Assembly: GCA_025738555.1 (NCBI GenBank)
Contig: JAOVFP010000004.1
Location: 186,001-250,000 of the forward strand
Reading direction: 5' to 3'
From: Cyathus striatus
Lineage: Eukaryota; Basidiomycota; Agaricomycetes; Agaricales; Nidulariaceae
Length of the DNA stretch: 64,000 nucleotides
The notes under the pieces were generated by a model, which was given only the letters and a program-made list of their open reading frames with translations, searched no databases and was not told where the DNA came from. Every line of letters starts with the position of its first letter. Position 1 is the first letter of the stretch. Positions 12,950 to 24,489 of this stretch are shown one piece after another. Both the position numbers and the translations under genes were made by a program.

Positions 12950-13267
12950 GCTCAAGAGTAGATGGAATGGAGAATGGTCAGTGCAGCCCCTCAATTTATA
13001 TCATTTTTTATATTCATGCAGAACAGTTCACCATTTTCCCTCAAGGTAAGTCAATCTGAATATAGTTATCGGAGAATTTTAATGAACATATTAAGTCCAC
13101 ACATCAAGCATATTGCAAACATCCATAATGGGACATAGACATCAACAAATCGAAACATGAATTCTATTTTGGGTCAACGGACATACAGCCACACATGCAT
13201 TGCCATGCACACTACACAGGGTCCTTCTGCAGACAAATAGGGGAAGCAAGCTCCCCCAATTATTAAA

Positions 13268-15321
13268 CTAAATTATACCCATCCTTTCTTCGACAGACAT
13301 GCAATCATAGGAATCTACATCTATAGACATGAGTACAAACTGCTGTGTGCGGTTGCTCCTAGCTGCAAGTTCGTTCAGACGTGTGATATTGCGAGTTACC
13401 ATCGTCATGCGCCTCCTCTCATCATCCTGATCAATCGTAATCTCCACGTCTCCTGTGAAGTAATCATTAGCCGTGAGCAAGGTTTCCCTTGAGATGTTCT
13501 GCACGATCATATCTCGCGTCTGAGGAGTCACAATGTCTTTCCAGGAAAAATCTTCGGTAACTACCATACCTGTACTGACTTCAGTATATCAGAGGGAGGT
13601 AACCCAAATAATTAACATACCTTCAACGAGCCCAGAGACATTCCAAGAATGATACCATTGCAGCTCGTGTATGGCTGTTTCCACGAGGCATCCACAGTCG
13701 AGGGTGTCAGAATTTTTAAGATTGTACAGTATCCTACGGGAATCTTCTGCACTCCGCTTCGAATCATTTTGACCCTTAATGGTATTCTTTGCCCCTGGAA
13801 CCCCAAGAACGAGAAAATTTGAGCTATTTTCTTCTCTGTTCCGTTTGGTAGCCTTAGATCTATGATGCGACAGGCAGATCGTATTGTTAACATTCGTAGC
13901 GAACGCCTCTAGGGCTAGAAGTCGGTCAGAATATACAGTAGCAGGCAGTTGCGGCAGTCCGGGCAGTTGCGACAGTCCTTCTTCCTTTTTTGCTGTCGCT
14001 AAATGTCGAGTGCTTGAGGAAAGTATGTTTGGGCCGTTGTCAATAAACTGCTTTAGCTCAGCTATCGTTAAATATTAGAACAATATATAATATCAAACAA
14101 AAAGTAGAAACATACTAAAGCTACCCTTCAAATCGGTTGGTGCTGTATTGACAAATGTCGATCTATTTTTAGAATACCCAGTCTCATAAGAGTATGGGAT
14201 TGGATCACAATTTCCATCGTTCCGTGGGGCTACGTTGTATGTTAATACAGGTTTCTGTGGGTGCAATATCTTATCACACATACGGATGTAAAGCCCTTCT
14301 TCGGAAAAATATTTGTGACTTGTAGCTTTTAATTTTGCTAAGGCATCCGGGATATAATTAGATGCTAATGTTTGACGAACTTTGGGAACGTCGCCTTCCT
14401 GGAAGATTGACCCAGCGATTGGATCAGTAGCGATAGTAGTGGTAGGAGCAGTGGCAGGTGGAATAGTGCTATGAACATCAAGGTCTATTCAATATACGTC
14501 AGTATGAGTTCAACATAGCGCTAGGAAGAAACTTGCCCATGGCTGCTCCCGACCCAGCGTTAGCAGCAATAGCAGTAGGCGAAAATTTATTTTCTGCTTC
14601 GCTATCAATGATGAGATCCTTGCCTATATCTGCATCCAATGCAGTAGTGGTAGGCAGTTCCTTACTGCTTCCTTCACTATCAACGTCAAGGTCTATTTAA
14701 TATAGGTTAATATAATTTTAATGCAGCACTAGGAAGAAACTTGCCCATGGCTACTTCCGATGCAGCTTTAGGAGGAGTAGCGGTAGGCAGCTCGTCATTT
14801 CCTCCTTTGCTATTAACGTCAAGGCCCTTGCCCATATCCTTTCCCATTTCTTCATCCGATGCGATGTTAAGACCAGTAGCGATAGGCACCATGCTATTGC
14901 CTCCTTTGCTAACAACATCAAGACCAGAAGACGTTGTAATTACTTTGGTCAGTATTGACATGACCGAGGATTTTCCCGGGGGATCCTAATATCATTTTTC
15001 ATTATTAAATAAATGTATGGATAAAAGGACGCTTACAACCACCGGATATAATGGAGGAAGGTAAGAAACCTCAGGAAATGTGGAAATAAGGCAAATGGAA
15101 CATATATTTAGATAATGACGTACATTTGGAGATGAAGCTGGCTTTGTCGTGTCTCCCCCAGGGTTTTGTTCCATGACTGGAGTCGATAAATTTTGTTTCT
15201 TAGTTATCTTGCGCTTGGAAAGACTAGTGGAAGGCTGAGATGAGGTATTCTGCAATCTAGATGACCGTCTGATGTTCGTGGGATGGGGAGTGGCTGGAGG
15301 AGTGGAGGACGACTTTGCCAT
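13268..15321 (-). CDS. Multi-exon protein with repeated acidic linker, unknown family
   Basis: The start at 15321 gives a basic, Ser/Thr/Pro-rich N-terminus (MAKSSSTPPATPHP). Exons at 14490-14961 encode repeated modules of the type GLDVNSKGG...LPTATPP...MGKFLPSA, so the linker has grown by exon duplication. Further exons encode HKYFSEEGLYIRMCDKILH (near 14290), RIIDLRLPNGTEKKIAQ (near 13860) and a final exon with FSWKDIVTPQTRDMIVQNIS ending at 13268. Short introns with GT-AG ends separate them. I do not recognise the family. The gene lies between the left cysteine-cluster gene and a small minus-strand gene, all inside the transposon, so it is probably a cargo or accessory transposition gene. 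No clear inactivating lesion was seen, but I could not check every splice junction. Confidence 0.55.
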
Positions 15322-15690
15322 GTTCCGCAACTTTGGAAATCTGGCAATAGAAAACCACCTCTGAATATAACTAAAATTTGATATATCATCATAATTGCTA
15401 GGATGTTATCTAAGCCTGTGGATTTTCTGGCGTCAAACTACGAAACACGAGTTTTGCAGATACACCGGGGTATGTTCTGCCAAGCATATTGTTTGAATAC
15501 CGAAAATCCGATCTAACATTTGAGATCATAAATGAGTTGAATTTATCTAACTAGAGATAATGTTGAAAGGTCAATTTGTTTTAAAACCCCTACCGAGGAG
15601 ATAATGGAGAAAGGAATTTTTTGATATATTTTAGAAGACCACCGCATAGCCATAAACCCTGTTTACTAACTTGGAAAGTCCGCCCGTGGG
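15322..15690. other. Intergenic spacer within the giant element
   Basis: It should contain the promoter of the minus-strand gene starting at 15321 and the 3' end of the gene at 15691. I see no specific signal. Confidence 0.35.
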
Positions 15691-16060
15691 TCACTGATGG
15701 ATACTATTCCATTCAACGTTACTATCATGATCAGGGTGTTGCAAACTTGTTTGGAAACCCCTTCGGATTTTGTCATTATTGCCCACATCCACTTCATATT
15801 TTACACACCGATAGGTATACATCTGAAATATATTACTTACAAATTATATGAGAATATACTTACTGCTCAAAATTGTATGAAGCACATAGTGTGGCATAGT
15901 CCAAAATCAGCGGCGATGGGATTTGTAAACAAATCACGGCATTGTCCACTGGCTTCAGTTCATCGTCTCTTTGATAGTGATGGATCTTCAAGCGGAGATC
16001 GGAATTCAACACGTCTCGAGAATAGATGTCACGCTCTGCATCTTCAAACGGAATATCTTC
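15691..16060 (-). CDS. Small two-exon gene of unknown function
   Basis: On the minus strand, an exon with DIPFEDAERDIYSRDVLNSD through LKIHHYQRDDELKPVDNAV runs to about 15868. A short intron of about 40 bp with GTAAGT...CAG follows, then an exon MYTYRCVKYEVDVGNN...HDSNVEWNSIHQ with a stop at 15691-15693. The upstream start is unclear, so this could be the last part of a larger gene. The opposite strand also has an open frame (15697-16152), but it lacks the intron logic and residue pattern of this one. No family recognised. Confidence 0.4.
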
Positions 16061-16219
16061 ACTTCTTCCTACTCAGTTTCCATTCTGTCTTTCATACCAC
16101 GATCTGTCATATATTAATATCATGTTTTCTAAGTTATATTTCTTTAGAGTAGATGTTAGAAGCGAAACAGTACAATTTTTACATTTGCAAGACATAAATT
16201 GTGTTCTGTATTTATGAAA

Positions 16220-17190
16220 AATGGAAATATCCTCGTGTATTTTGCAGACTTGAGCAGAAGAGATATATCATTTTAAATCCCAAGAGTTTTTGAGGTAAGT
16301 GTGCAAAGGGTGTGTGTCGAAAAATGCAAGTTTGCATATCTATGATACTTTGCATACCAATGATCATGATAGTATAGTATCTGGCTTCCTGGAATTAATA
16401 ATCTACAAATTTCACGGTACAGTATGCATGTAGTCCAGAGAGCTATTAAAATGAGTTCATGTTCATACAGTAACTACTGAGCAAGGAATACAAGTATTTG
16501 AGCAGGGCGCATAATGTATTTTGATGGAACCTAAATGCACTCAACGTTATAGTATCTGGCTTTCTAGAATTAATAATCTGTATTCAATCGTTTCACAATA
16601 TCTTTTCAAGGTTACTCGCCTTGTATTTTGCAGATTTGAGCAGACGAGATATATCATTTTCAATCCCGAGAGTTTTGAGGTAAGTATGCAAAGGGTATGT
16701 GTCGAAAATTGCGAGTTTGCATACCCATGACACTTTGCATACCGATGATCATGATAGTATAGTATCTGGCTTCCTGGAATTGATAATCTATATATTTCAC
16801 AGTACAGTATGCATGTAGTCCAGAGAGCTATTAAAACGAGTTCATGTTCATACAGTTACTACTGAGCAAGGTATGGCAATATGAGTATTTGAGTAGGGCG
16901 CATAATATATTTTGATGGAACACAACTGCATTCAACATCATAGTATCTGGCTTCCTGGAATTAATAATCTATAAATTTCACGGTACAGTAGGCATGTAGC
17001 CTGGGGAGCTATTAAAATGAGTACATGCTCATACAGTAACTACTGAGCAAGGTATGGCAATACGAGTGTTTGAGCAGGGCACATAATGTATTTTGATGGA
17101 AACCAATTGCACTCAATGTTATAGTATCTTGCTTTCTAGAATTAATAATCAGTATTCAATCGTTTCATGATATCTTTTCAAGGTTACTCG
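16220..17190 (+). repeat. Internal tandem repeat, ~390-bp unit with ~180-bp sub-repeat
   Basis: TTTGAGCAGACGAGATATATC-type blocks occur near 16250 and 16640. The phrase TAGTATCTGGCTTCCTGGAA recurs near 16377, 16551, 16763, 16944 and 17122. GCATACCAATGATCATGATA recurs as well. It separates the small gene from the coiled-coil gene and shows no coding potential. Confidence 0.75.
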
Positions 17191-17395
17191 TATATCTCTC
17201 TGTGTGTTCATCTCTGCGCATTGTGTGTAAATCTTGACATCGACTTCAAGCTCAAGCAGTACAAAATCAGCAAATACCTCATAATATTTAGTGTGTACTC
17301 CTTTTTCTTAGCATAGTCATCCACAAACAGCACAATTCACGAGATCTCTAATTTATTAGCGTTATAATTGAAGAAACACTAGTAAGCAGCACTAT
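17191..17395. other. Spacer downstream of the coiled-coil gene
   Basis: No gene seen. It probably holds the 3' untranslated region of the minus-strand gene that ends at 17396. Confidence 0.4.
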
Positions 17396-19041
17396 CTAAT
17401 TTGCAACTGCACCACCAAGTAGCCCAGTCATTTGTAATAGCTGTGTCCTCTGCTCTTCAATTTCTTTTTCTTTTCTCTCGAGCTCCTTATTTTTCTCATT
17501 GAGCTCTCACGTCCGCACTTCAAGCTCCTTCATCAAAGAATGGCTGTTTGCAACCCTAGCTTGCTTCAGCTTTGATGTTAGCTTCGTGAAGAAGTTTGCC
17601 AAGTCAACACATTCGCTATTGGCTTCATCGTGCAATGTCTTTGACACGAAGTGAATGGCTCCACTTGACTCACCAGTGTGACAGGCGAGGACGAGAACCC
17701 AAGCCCCCGTTGATAATGATAACCTCTCCGTCTATTCGTGATATTAAATGAAAGTTCATATGACTGATAAAACAATTATGTACCTTAGCGATGATGGGCC
17801 CGATGTCTCTGTTGAAACACTGACTTGCACTAGCACGGTCCAGTATCTCCGGTTCCAATTTCTTTGTCCGGACTATCTCTGAAGGTGGTATGAAACACTA
17901 TATCAAAGTTAAACATTCGATCTATTATGCACTGTAGTTCAAGCTACCCCACTGAACACCTTCCACAGTTCCAAAATGTTTCTCTTTCTCTTCCATGGTT
18001 ACAGGTTTTCGACGCCCAAGGAAGTTAACCAACCTTGGATCGTAGCTGTTCTTATTTGTACCCACTGGAAGCGCTGATGATGACTCTGAAGGGTTCATAG
18101 TAAGAACAGGGTCGATAAAACTATTGTCAATAAGTTCATGTGTGTTCTAAGAGATATATCAGTACATCACACACGAAGTAATAACAGGATCTGTGGCAAG
18201 ATGAGTTGGTGAGGACTCCGAAGGGTCCATGGCAAGAAGAACAGAGTCAATAAAACGATTGTCAATAAGCCCAGGTGGGCTCTAAGAGATATATCAGTAC
18301 ATCACACATAAAATAATAACCAGAACATGATTTACAGTTAGTACGGCCACAGACTCATCAGTAGTGGCAGGATCGGAGCTGAGTGGCAACGCGTTCTTAT
18401 CAGCTGCAGGCAAATTGGGGGCATGTGCGCTCTAATAAGTATTAGTAAGTCAAGCAAGATAATAAACAAAACACGAATTACAGTTGGTACACTCTCGTAT
18501 CTGCTAGGTTCAGCAACACCAGGAGAGGCATCCAAATCTAAGGACTTTAACTGCATAAAAATATGAGCAAATACTAAAGCTCTAAGACACACTATGAGAT
18601 AATTCTGTCCAGCCTTCGTATGGGGGCACTGACTGCGAAGTGGCCTGTCAGTACATACGTTACATCGCCTCTGACTGCGAGTGGTTGGAATAGGTTCAGG
18701 TGGGCTCTAAGATTACATCAGTACATCACGCAAAGTAATAACAAAAAAGTGATTTACAGATGTGTTCTCGTCTCCATCAGGTTCAGTGACAACGGGCGTG
18801 ATGTCCATATCCTGGGACTTTAACAGCATAAGAAATGAGTAAATACTAAAGCTCTAAGATGCACTGCGAGATAAAGTTGTCCGGCTTTCGTATGAGGGCA
18901 CTGGACACGAAGTGGCCGGCTAGGACATTTCGTACATCTTTGTGGTGTGCTGTTGTTGTTGGGGAGTCTTGTCACGGTTTCCTTCTGGGATCTGGTCGAC
19001 TTCTTTCTGCTGGAATTTGCTTTCTGGCCCTTTGATTTCAT
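17396..19041 (-). pseudogene. Transposon accessory gene with C-terminal coiled coil
   Basis: The start at 19041 gives a basic N-terminus (MKSKGQKANSSRKKSTRSQ). A chain of small exons follows, several of them tandem duplicates: GLIDNRFIDSVLLAMDPSES and ELIDNSFIDPVLTMNPSES come from repeated intron-exon cassettes at 18070-18320. Then come SYDPRLVNFLGRRKPVTMEE, LEPEILDRASASQCFNRDIG and GAIHFVSKTLHDEANSECVD, and a heptad-like tail ending KEKEIEEQRTQLLQMTG. I recall uncharacterised proteins with this FVSKTLHDE plus coiled-coil pattern beside basidiomycete transposons, but cannot name a domain. A one-base frame slip lies near 17690 and an in-frame TGA near 17505 (VRT-stop-ELNEK, fitting CGA). It diverges from the KDZ gene across a shared upstream region. 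Confidence 0.55.
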
Positions 19042-19159
19042 GGAGGAATGGATAAGAAGTGAACAGACAGAGTAAAGGTGAGAGGTATTTTTTGGCAGCG
19101 GAAAAACAGACCAAGGCAAGTATAAGGCACAATTTGTGCAGGATGATATGGTACCTGTT

Positions 19160-19482
19160 TTCTGTTTCTTACTTCGACACTAAGTGCCAATATCAGAGGC
19201 ATACAAATGCAAATATGTGCTGATCAGATTGTACACGGAAAATGGTCGCGCTTGATACCTATAGGGTAAATCAAGTTTCAAATGTCAAAAATAATAGTTA
19301 TTCTTATTGAAACACTGTATCTTCTTACTTCGACACTAAGTGCCAATATCAGAGGTATACAGATGCAAATATGTGCTGATCAGATTGTACACGGGAAATG
19401 ATCACACTTCATACCTAGTAAATCGAGTTTCAAGTGTCAAAAAGAATAGATATTATTTTTGAAGCACTGTGTCGTTTCTTAC
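19160..19482. promoter_or_regulatory. Divergent promoter region made of a ~156-bp tandem duplication
   Basis: The block ACTTCGACACTAAGTGCCAA...GATCAGATTGTACACGGAAA is present twice, starting near 19171 and 19327. It lies between the coiled-coil gene (minus, start 19041) and the KDZ transposase (plus, start 19497). The location suggests doubled upstream control elements for both genes; no known factor site was identified. Confidence 0.5.
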
Positions 19483-19496
19483 AACTATCCCTTGCA

Positions 19497-22400
19497 ATGT
19501 CCTCCATTCCACGTAAACGTCGCGAGCGATTTAAGGAGCCAGAGGAGATCAAACGTATCCCAGGATTATATGCTGAAAGAGAACTAGAAAGGATAGTGCG
19601 TGCCCCAGGACTTTTTAAATCCTCAACGCTATCATTATTGTCATTTTTGTCGGCTTCAGCGTCTGTGTCGGTTTTGTCATCTGGGCCTTATGAGCCAGTC
19701 TCATCCCCTCAAAAAAAACAGCAATTGGTGAAGAACCCACGCTCTAATACTGGTCAACATCGATCACGCAACCCTATGTCTGTGTCGAGGAATGATGAAG
19801 TATCCAGTGAATTAGTTCAGATTATCCACGGAGGTTCAGATGTGCTCCAGGAATATGACGATGGTCTACCATTGCGGTCTGATGAGACGCATGAAGAATA
19901 CATTCTCAATAATTTTCCCTTCCTAAATGACGGCAGTGCGCCTTTCAGTGAAGTAGATCTCGACGACATCTTTTATTCATACCATGTCAGCGTGTTTTAC
20001 AGTGGGATTGGTTTTGAACGAGTTAGCAAGGAGTTGTTTCTTGTTCAAGGTTGGGATTCCACAAAGAATAACAGTATGCCAGTAAGTGGTTCATAGATCT
20101 ATCTTCTGTGTACGGTATTACTGATGACCAAAATTTAGAATCGTTGATTTCATCTGCAATGGTGGCTAGTGGATGGAGATATGACTGCAGTGTGCACCTG
20201 CAATTCCAAAAAGTCACCTTGCGTACATGCTAAATTTCTGTATGTCTTTGGTAAGGAAAGGTTCTCAAATAGTAATGATATTCCCAATGGTATTTTTTCG
20301 CAACTTCAACACATATCCCATAACTAACTTGTTCATATAAAGTACCTTCTGATGTGACACTGTTTCATCGTGAAATATTTCCAGAGTCCAATACATCGTA
20401 TCATTTGTTTTCAGTGAATACAGGAGCAGGTCTCCTTGATCGAATTATTATATCACATGAAGGCTTGGACGACGGTAGTGGCAGCTGGGAATGCTAAAAA
20501 TGTAACCTGTCAATGTGCCCGCATATTATTAAAACGCGGCACAAGCTCCAGCAAATCCTGCACTGCGATCCTGAGGCACAAGATGACATTGCACTCAATT
20601 ACGACCTCTTGGAGAACTCAAGTGAGCTAATATTTCATACATGTTTCCCTTCTGACATGTTCCATACAAGGTCAACAATTCCACTCTGATTCTGATTCAG
20701 ACAAAGGGATATTGTATCTACTGATAATGCCTCCTAGCTGGGCGCATTTGGAAACAGACGCCAAGCTCTACCATAAAAGCCAAGGCCACTACCTCCACCA
20801 CCTCTTCTTATTGAATTAGGTGAACATATGTGGTGTATATGCAGTTCTGGACTTGAAAATTCAGGACCAATGGTGATCAAATCATGTACTGTATACGGGC
20901 TTAGCGGTGCACATGTCACCGAAATTCAACTTCGGAAGTGTGACAACTGTCTTTGCTCAGACCGATTCATCAGTCCCGACTGCAGAGATATCGAAATCCT
21001 GAATCTCAATAACCGTTACTTATTTACACATGAGCTTCTGGAGCGCTATACATCGGCTTACACCATTTCTCCTACTCCTTTCGTGGCTTTCGTTTTGGAA
21101 GTCAGTCATGGTTACGCAGATAATGGAACCGGGATCCCTTTCGTCAAAGATTTCATCTTCCGTGCCGCTTGGTTCACATATGCCAATCTCTTATGTTTAG
21201 AAAATGATATGCGGTGTCATATCTGCGGTCTGGCTCCAGATAATGTAATTTTTGATGGCGTCTCCATCTCGTTCAGCTGCAAGCAGCTCTGTTCCTCCAT
21301 TAAGCCACTGACAGCTATATCACCACATTCGGAACGAAAAGACAAAGTGTCTCATGTCAGCAAGCAGCAGCTCATACTGGACTGTAAGCTACGGAAACTA
21401 ATATGTACCGTCATGACCAAAAAAACACATCTTAATAATTCTTTCATTCGTGGTGATGACGAAGAAAGTATGCTTTTGCAACTACCTGACGTCAATCCGG
21501 CATTGGGACGTCTAGCAGCACGTTTATTCATGGGAGACACTTGGCCAGACAATAGTTATGTCTATTTGTTTTCGGAGGTTCGGATATCATTATCTCAGTA
21601 AATATTTAGATATTAACTAATGTTTCAACAGATAGCAGCAGAAGAATCGATTGTACAGATGGTGAACAGGCTTGGCTATGACGCCCTTAGAAATTTCAAT
21701 CACACGAAAAGTGACGACGCCCTCTCTCGATTGGTAAACATTCCATCAATCTATCTGGTTTTATGACATGAATATACCAAAGAAAACACATATTCGGAAG
21801 ACCTAATTGATGTTTGCATCTGGATAGAAACCGTGCACATGAGACGTTGGATAAGCTTATAGCGCAAAGTCTGTCTACTCAATCTAGTCCTGTTTCAGAA
21901 ACTCCAAAAGATGACTGGAAATTGGTAAGTGTCTGTTTTCACTTAATCATTTTCTTTCTTTGCGACCCATAATATTAGACAGGTAGTTGCTACAGCATGC
22001 CACAGATATGACATAGGCCAATCTATCCTGGGTTGAAACACGATAGGTCACAAGATAAAGGTGGACAAGACCGGGGTGCTGAGTGTTCGAAGTACTATGC
22101 TCAGTACTCGCCCCAACGCCTGACTGGAGGAATCATGGCCGCCTGGTGTACACATTCCATCTGCTATGGTTTTCATTCTATGCCAAGCAGCGAAGGCCGT
22201 GATGATGTTTTCTCGGCTCTCTATACACGATGGAGAGTTCCACCAAAGTGGGTGATTTATGACTTCACTTGCGCTCTGGGTCCTTACTGTATGACATGAG
22301 AAGGGGATTTTTTTCCGAGACTAAGTTTCTAATTGACCACTTCCATGCCGCAGGTTATAAAAAATGTTCAACAGCCTGCTTTCTGAAACGATCCGTTACT

Positions 22401-22534
22401 GCAGATCCCCGATTAAAAGGTCCTACATGGGGCAATACCATGCTACATTGTACATGAAGACTTTTCTTTGTATCTGGAACCGCACCAAAATGCAAAAGCT
22501 CGCTGGATATAATGCAGTGCATAATAGTAGTTAG
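19497..22534 (+). pseudogene. KDZ-class transposase with SWIM-like and CxC4 cysteine clusters
   Basis: The start at 19497 gives MSSIPRKRRERFKEPEEIKR. After about 190 residues come two SWIM-like zinc motifs, CTCNSKKSPCVH (near 20200) and WEC-KCNLSMCPH (near 20490). A CxC4-type region follows: MWCICSSGLENSGPM and LRKCDNCLCSDRFISP, then FVKDFIFRAAWFTYANL. The catalytic part has LTGGIMAAWCTHSICYGFH, WVIYDFTCALGPYCM and LIDHFHAAGYKKC, and ends MKTFLCIWNRTK. This is the classic order of Agaricomycete KDZ proteins. Introns sit at about 20072 and 21600. Lesions: an in-frame TAA inside the second SWIM motif and a frame slip before PRPLPPPPLL, both shared with the copy at 54330, plus a private TGA (near 21767), a private one-base loss (near 21830) and a shortened C-terminal core. 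It would cut and integrate the element in the nucleus. This copy is inactive. Confidence 0.85.
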
Positions 22535-22539
22535 GAATA

Positions 22540-23020
22540 CTATTATTCTTCGTTGTGGTAATCTGTTGACATGAACAATTAAATAATTTGATTAGCCGTT
22601 TGCAAGGCAATGAATAAAATATGTATGTCATGGGTGCATAGATACGGAAAATTGAAAAGATGGCAGTGATATCTCGTTGATATGTCGAAAGGGTTACAAT
22701 GCGGCATTCTGTGAGCTGACCTCGAAGCTATGCCAAGAAAAGATAAAATAAGAGGTGATAACAAAAGATAATTGACTTGAATGATGAGCTATACCCGGAA
22801 AAAAAAAATCGGAAAGGCACGGTGTAAGAAATATGTACCATCAAGGGTATAGAAATTTGAAGAAATTGAAAAAGATGGCGGCAATGTGGCGTTGATATGT
22901 CAAAGGAGAAAAAATAATGGTGTTCTGTGAGTTGAATTGCTATACCCAGAAAAGATAAAATACCAGTGATAAAAAAATGATAATAGATGCTAAGCTATAA
23001 CCAGAAAAGAGAAAATGACC
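22540..23020 (+). repeat. Imperfect ~190-bp tandem duplication between the two plus-strand genes
   Basis: GAAAATTGAAAAGATGGCAG...GTTGATATGTC...CTATACCC...AAAAGATAAAAT occurs at about 22645 and again at about 22860. No coding potential. The decayed copy of the element lacks all of this: its junction at 55945 jumps to the equivalent of 23018. Confidence 0.6.
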
Positions 23021-23437
23021 ATGTTCGATGACTTCAATGATTCTCAAGAGAAATAATTCGGAATAATCCGAAATGCAGATTTGTTGTTCTGGTAACATGC
23101 ATGTATGTCGCTATGAGGCTAATAAGGTAAAGTGGCTTTGATCGCACCTGTTGGTTCTCAAACATACATACTTCTAATGAGAAAAAGCTACAGAGAAACC
23201 TTATCATACAGAAGTGCACTACGTCACCTTGCGAATCCTGCATAAAGTTCGGAAGTACTGATTCACGTGAATCGTTATTTGGTAGCAGTATGTAACGCCA
23301 TTTTTTCACTCTTATCCCTGAAACACGGACATATCCAACTGAGTCTGTCATGTACTAAAACACTTGTCAGTGTCCTTTATAGATGTCTTTCAATGTACTC
23401 CCCAACCTCCAAATCTTTTTTCCCATACCCACCCAAC
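23021..23437. other. Upstream region of the right cysteine-cluster gene
   Basis: It holds no gene that I can support. A homologous stretch lies at 55946-56546. There a solo LTR has inserted, and the segment equivalent to about 23200-23320 appears deleted. Confidence 0.5.
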
Positions 23438-24420
23438 ATGTCCAGCAACCAATTCCAAAATACAAGGGTGTTCTTTTACGCAGTTGGAATGTCAGAGGGT
23501 CCCTTGAAATCGTATATCATCAACTCTACGAAAGTAAATTAATTTTCGTGAGTATGTTTAATCATATGCTCACGGTTTTCAGTTCCCAACATGCCTTTTT
23601 GCCCTAGACTACCCTGACGAGAATTCAATTGTTACCTCGCGGTTGCGTCGCAAGGTGAACGAAATAGAAGATTATATCAACAAAGTAATGTGCGATGATT
23701 GTCATACCAACGGTATGGAAATCCTGTATTCTAAATGTGACAATATTTACTTAACATATGCTCATAGATGCTGATTGTGTCATGGCTTTTGGAAATCATG
23801 GCCCGACCTGTGAAAGGTGCAAATTGCGGGATAATGACAAGAGCTGCTTGGTGGACAATTGCTGGATTCCAGAAGTGGACTTTCTACCAGCGAAGAGTCT
23901 AAGAGAATACGTTAAAAGTACGTTTGGTTTCTTTCATGTTATTACCACAAATAATAACGTGAAATTATATAGATATCCTTGTTTTAAACAAGTACAGGAT
24001 AACACCACAGATCGCATGATACTAATACACCCATTACGAAACCGCACGATATGCACATTATCTTATCGAAATTGTTTTACCGTCGTTAATCAACCACATA
24101 TGCATGGTTGGAAGCTTGGAGTCACTACAAATGAACAATATCATCGACTCAGATTTCAACTACGATGATTTTAAGAAATGGGCTGACGACATCACATCGC
24201 TTCTACGACAATTACCCCGCGAGAACGAATTGGAGGTATTCTGGAGGAACCTTTCGAAGAACAACACGACATTGTCACGTCTTCAGCATGGGGTAATTTT
24301 AACAAAATGGGATTAGAACTATTCTGAATCAGGTATGACCAGACAGAGATGCATGACGACTGGAGGAAATCACTTCCAGAATGGAAAGTGGTATGGTTGA
24401 GGAGTGATTACAACTTCTAA
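23438..24420 (+). CDS. Outward-facing cysteine-cluster gene (right paralogue)
   Basis: The start at 23438 gives MSSNQFQNTRVFFYAVGMSE. Exon 1 ends at AAA/GTAAAT and exon 2 begins FPTCLFALDYPDENSIV. Exon 2 runs into MCDDCHTN, a short intron follows (about 23714-23766), then DADCVMAFGNHGPTCERC, KSCLVDNCWIPEVDFLP. Together they form C-x2-C-x6-C, nine residues, C-x2-C-x7-C. The tail is FNYDDFKKWADDITSLL, LEVFWRNL and, after a last intron, EWKVVWLRSDYNF with a stop at 24420. No stop was seen inside plausible exons, so this copy may be intact, although splicing in 23920-24160 is unclear. It is a paralogue of the gene at 10892-12949 and is transcribed toward the right array. The function is unknown. 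Confidence 0.65.
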
Positions 24421-24489
24421 AGGAGATCGGTTATCAGTGTCGTTGTATCATATTGTGTCTACTGTGTCTACTGTACAAATATCCCACGC

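Noticed and set aside
13268..14300. TET/JBP-type dioxygenase, which is known to travel with KDZ elements
   Set aside because: I could not find the H-x-D and later His/Arg signature in this gene or elsewhere in the window.
17940..18060. Possible SRA (YDG) domain from HFGTVEGVQWG
   Set aside because: Only a short phrase resembles the family, and the rest of the domain is absent.
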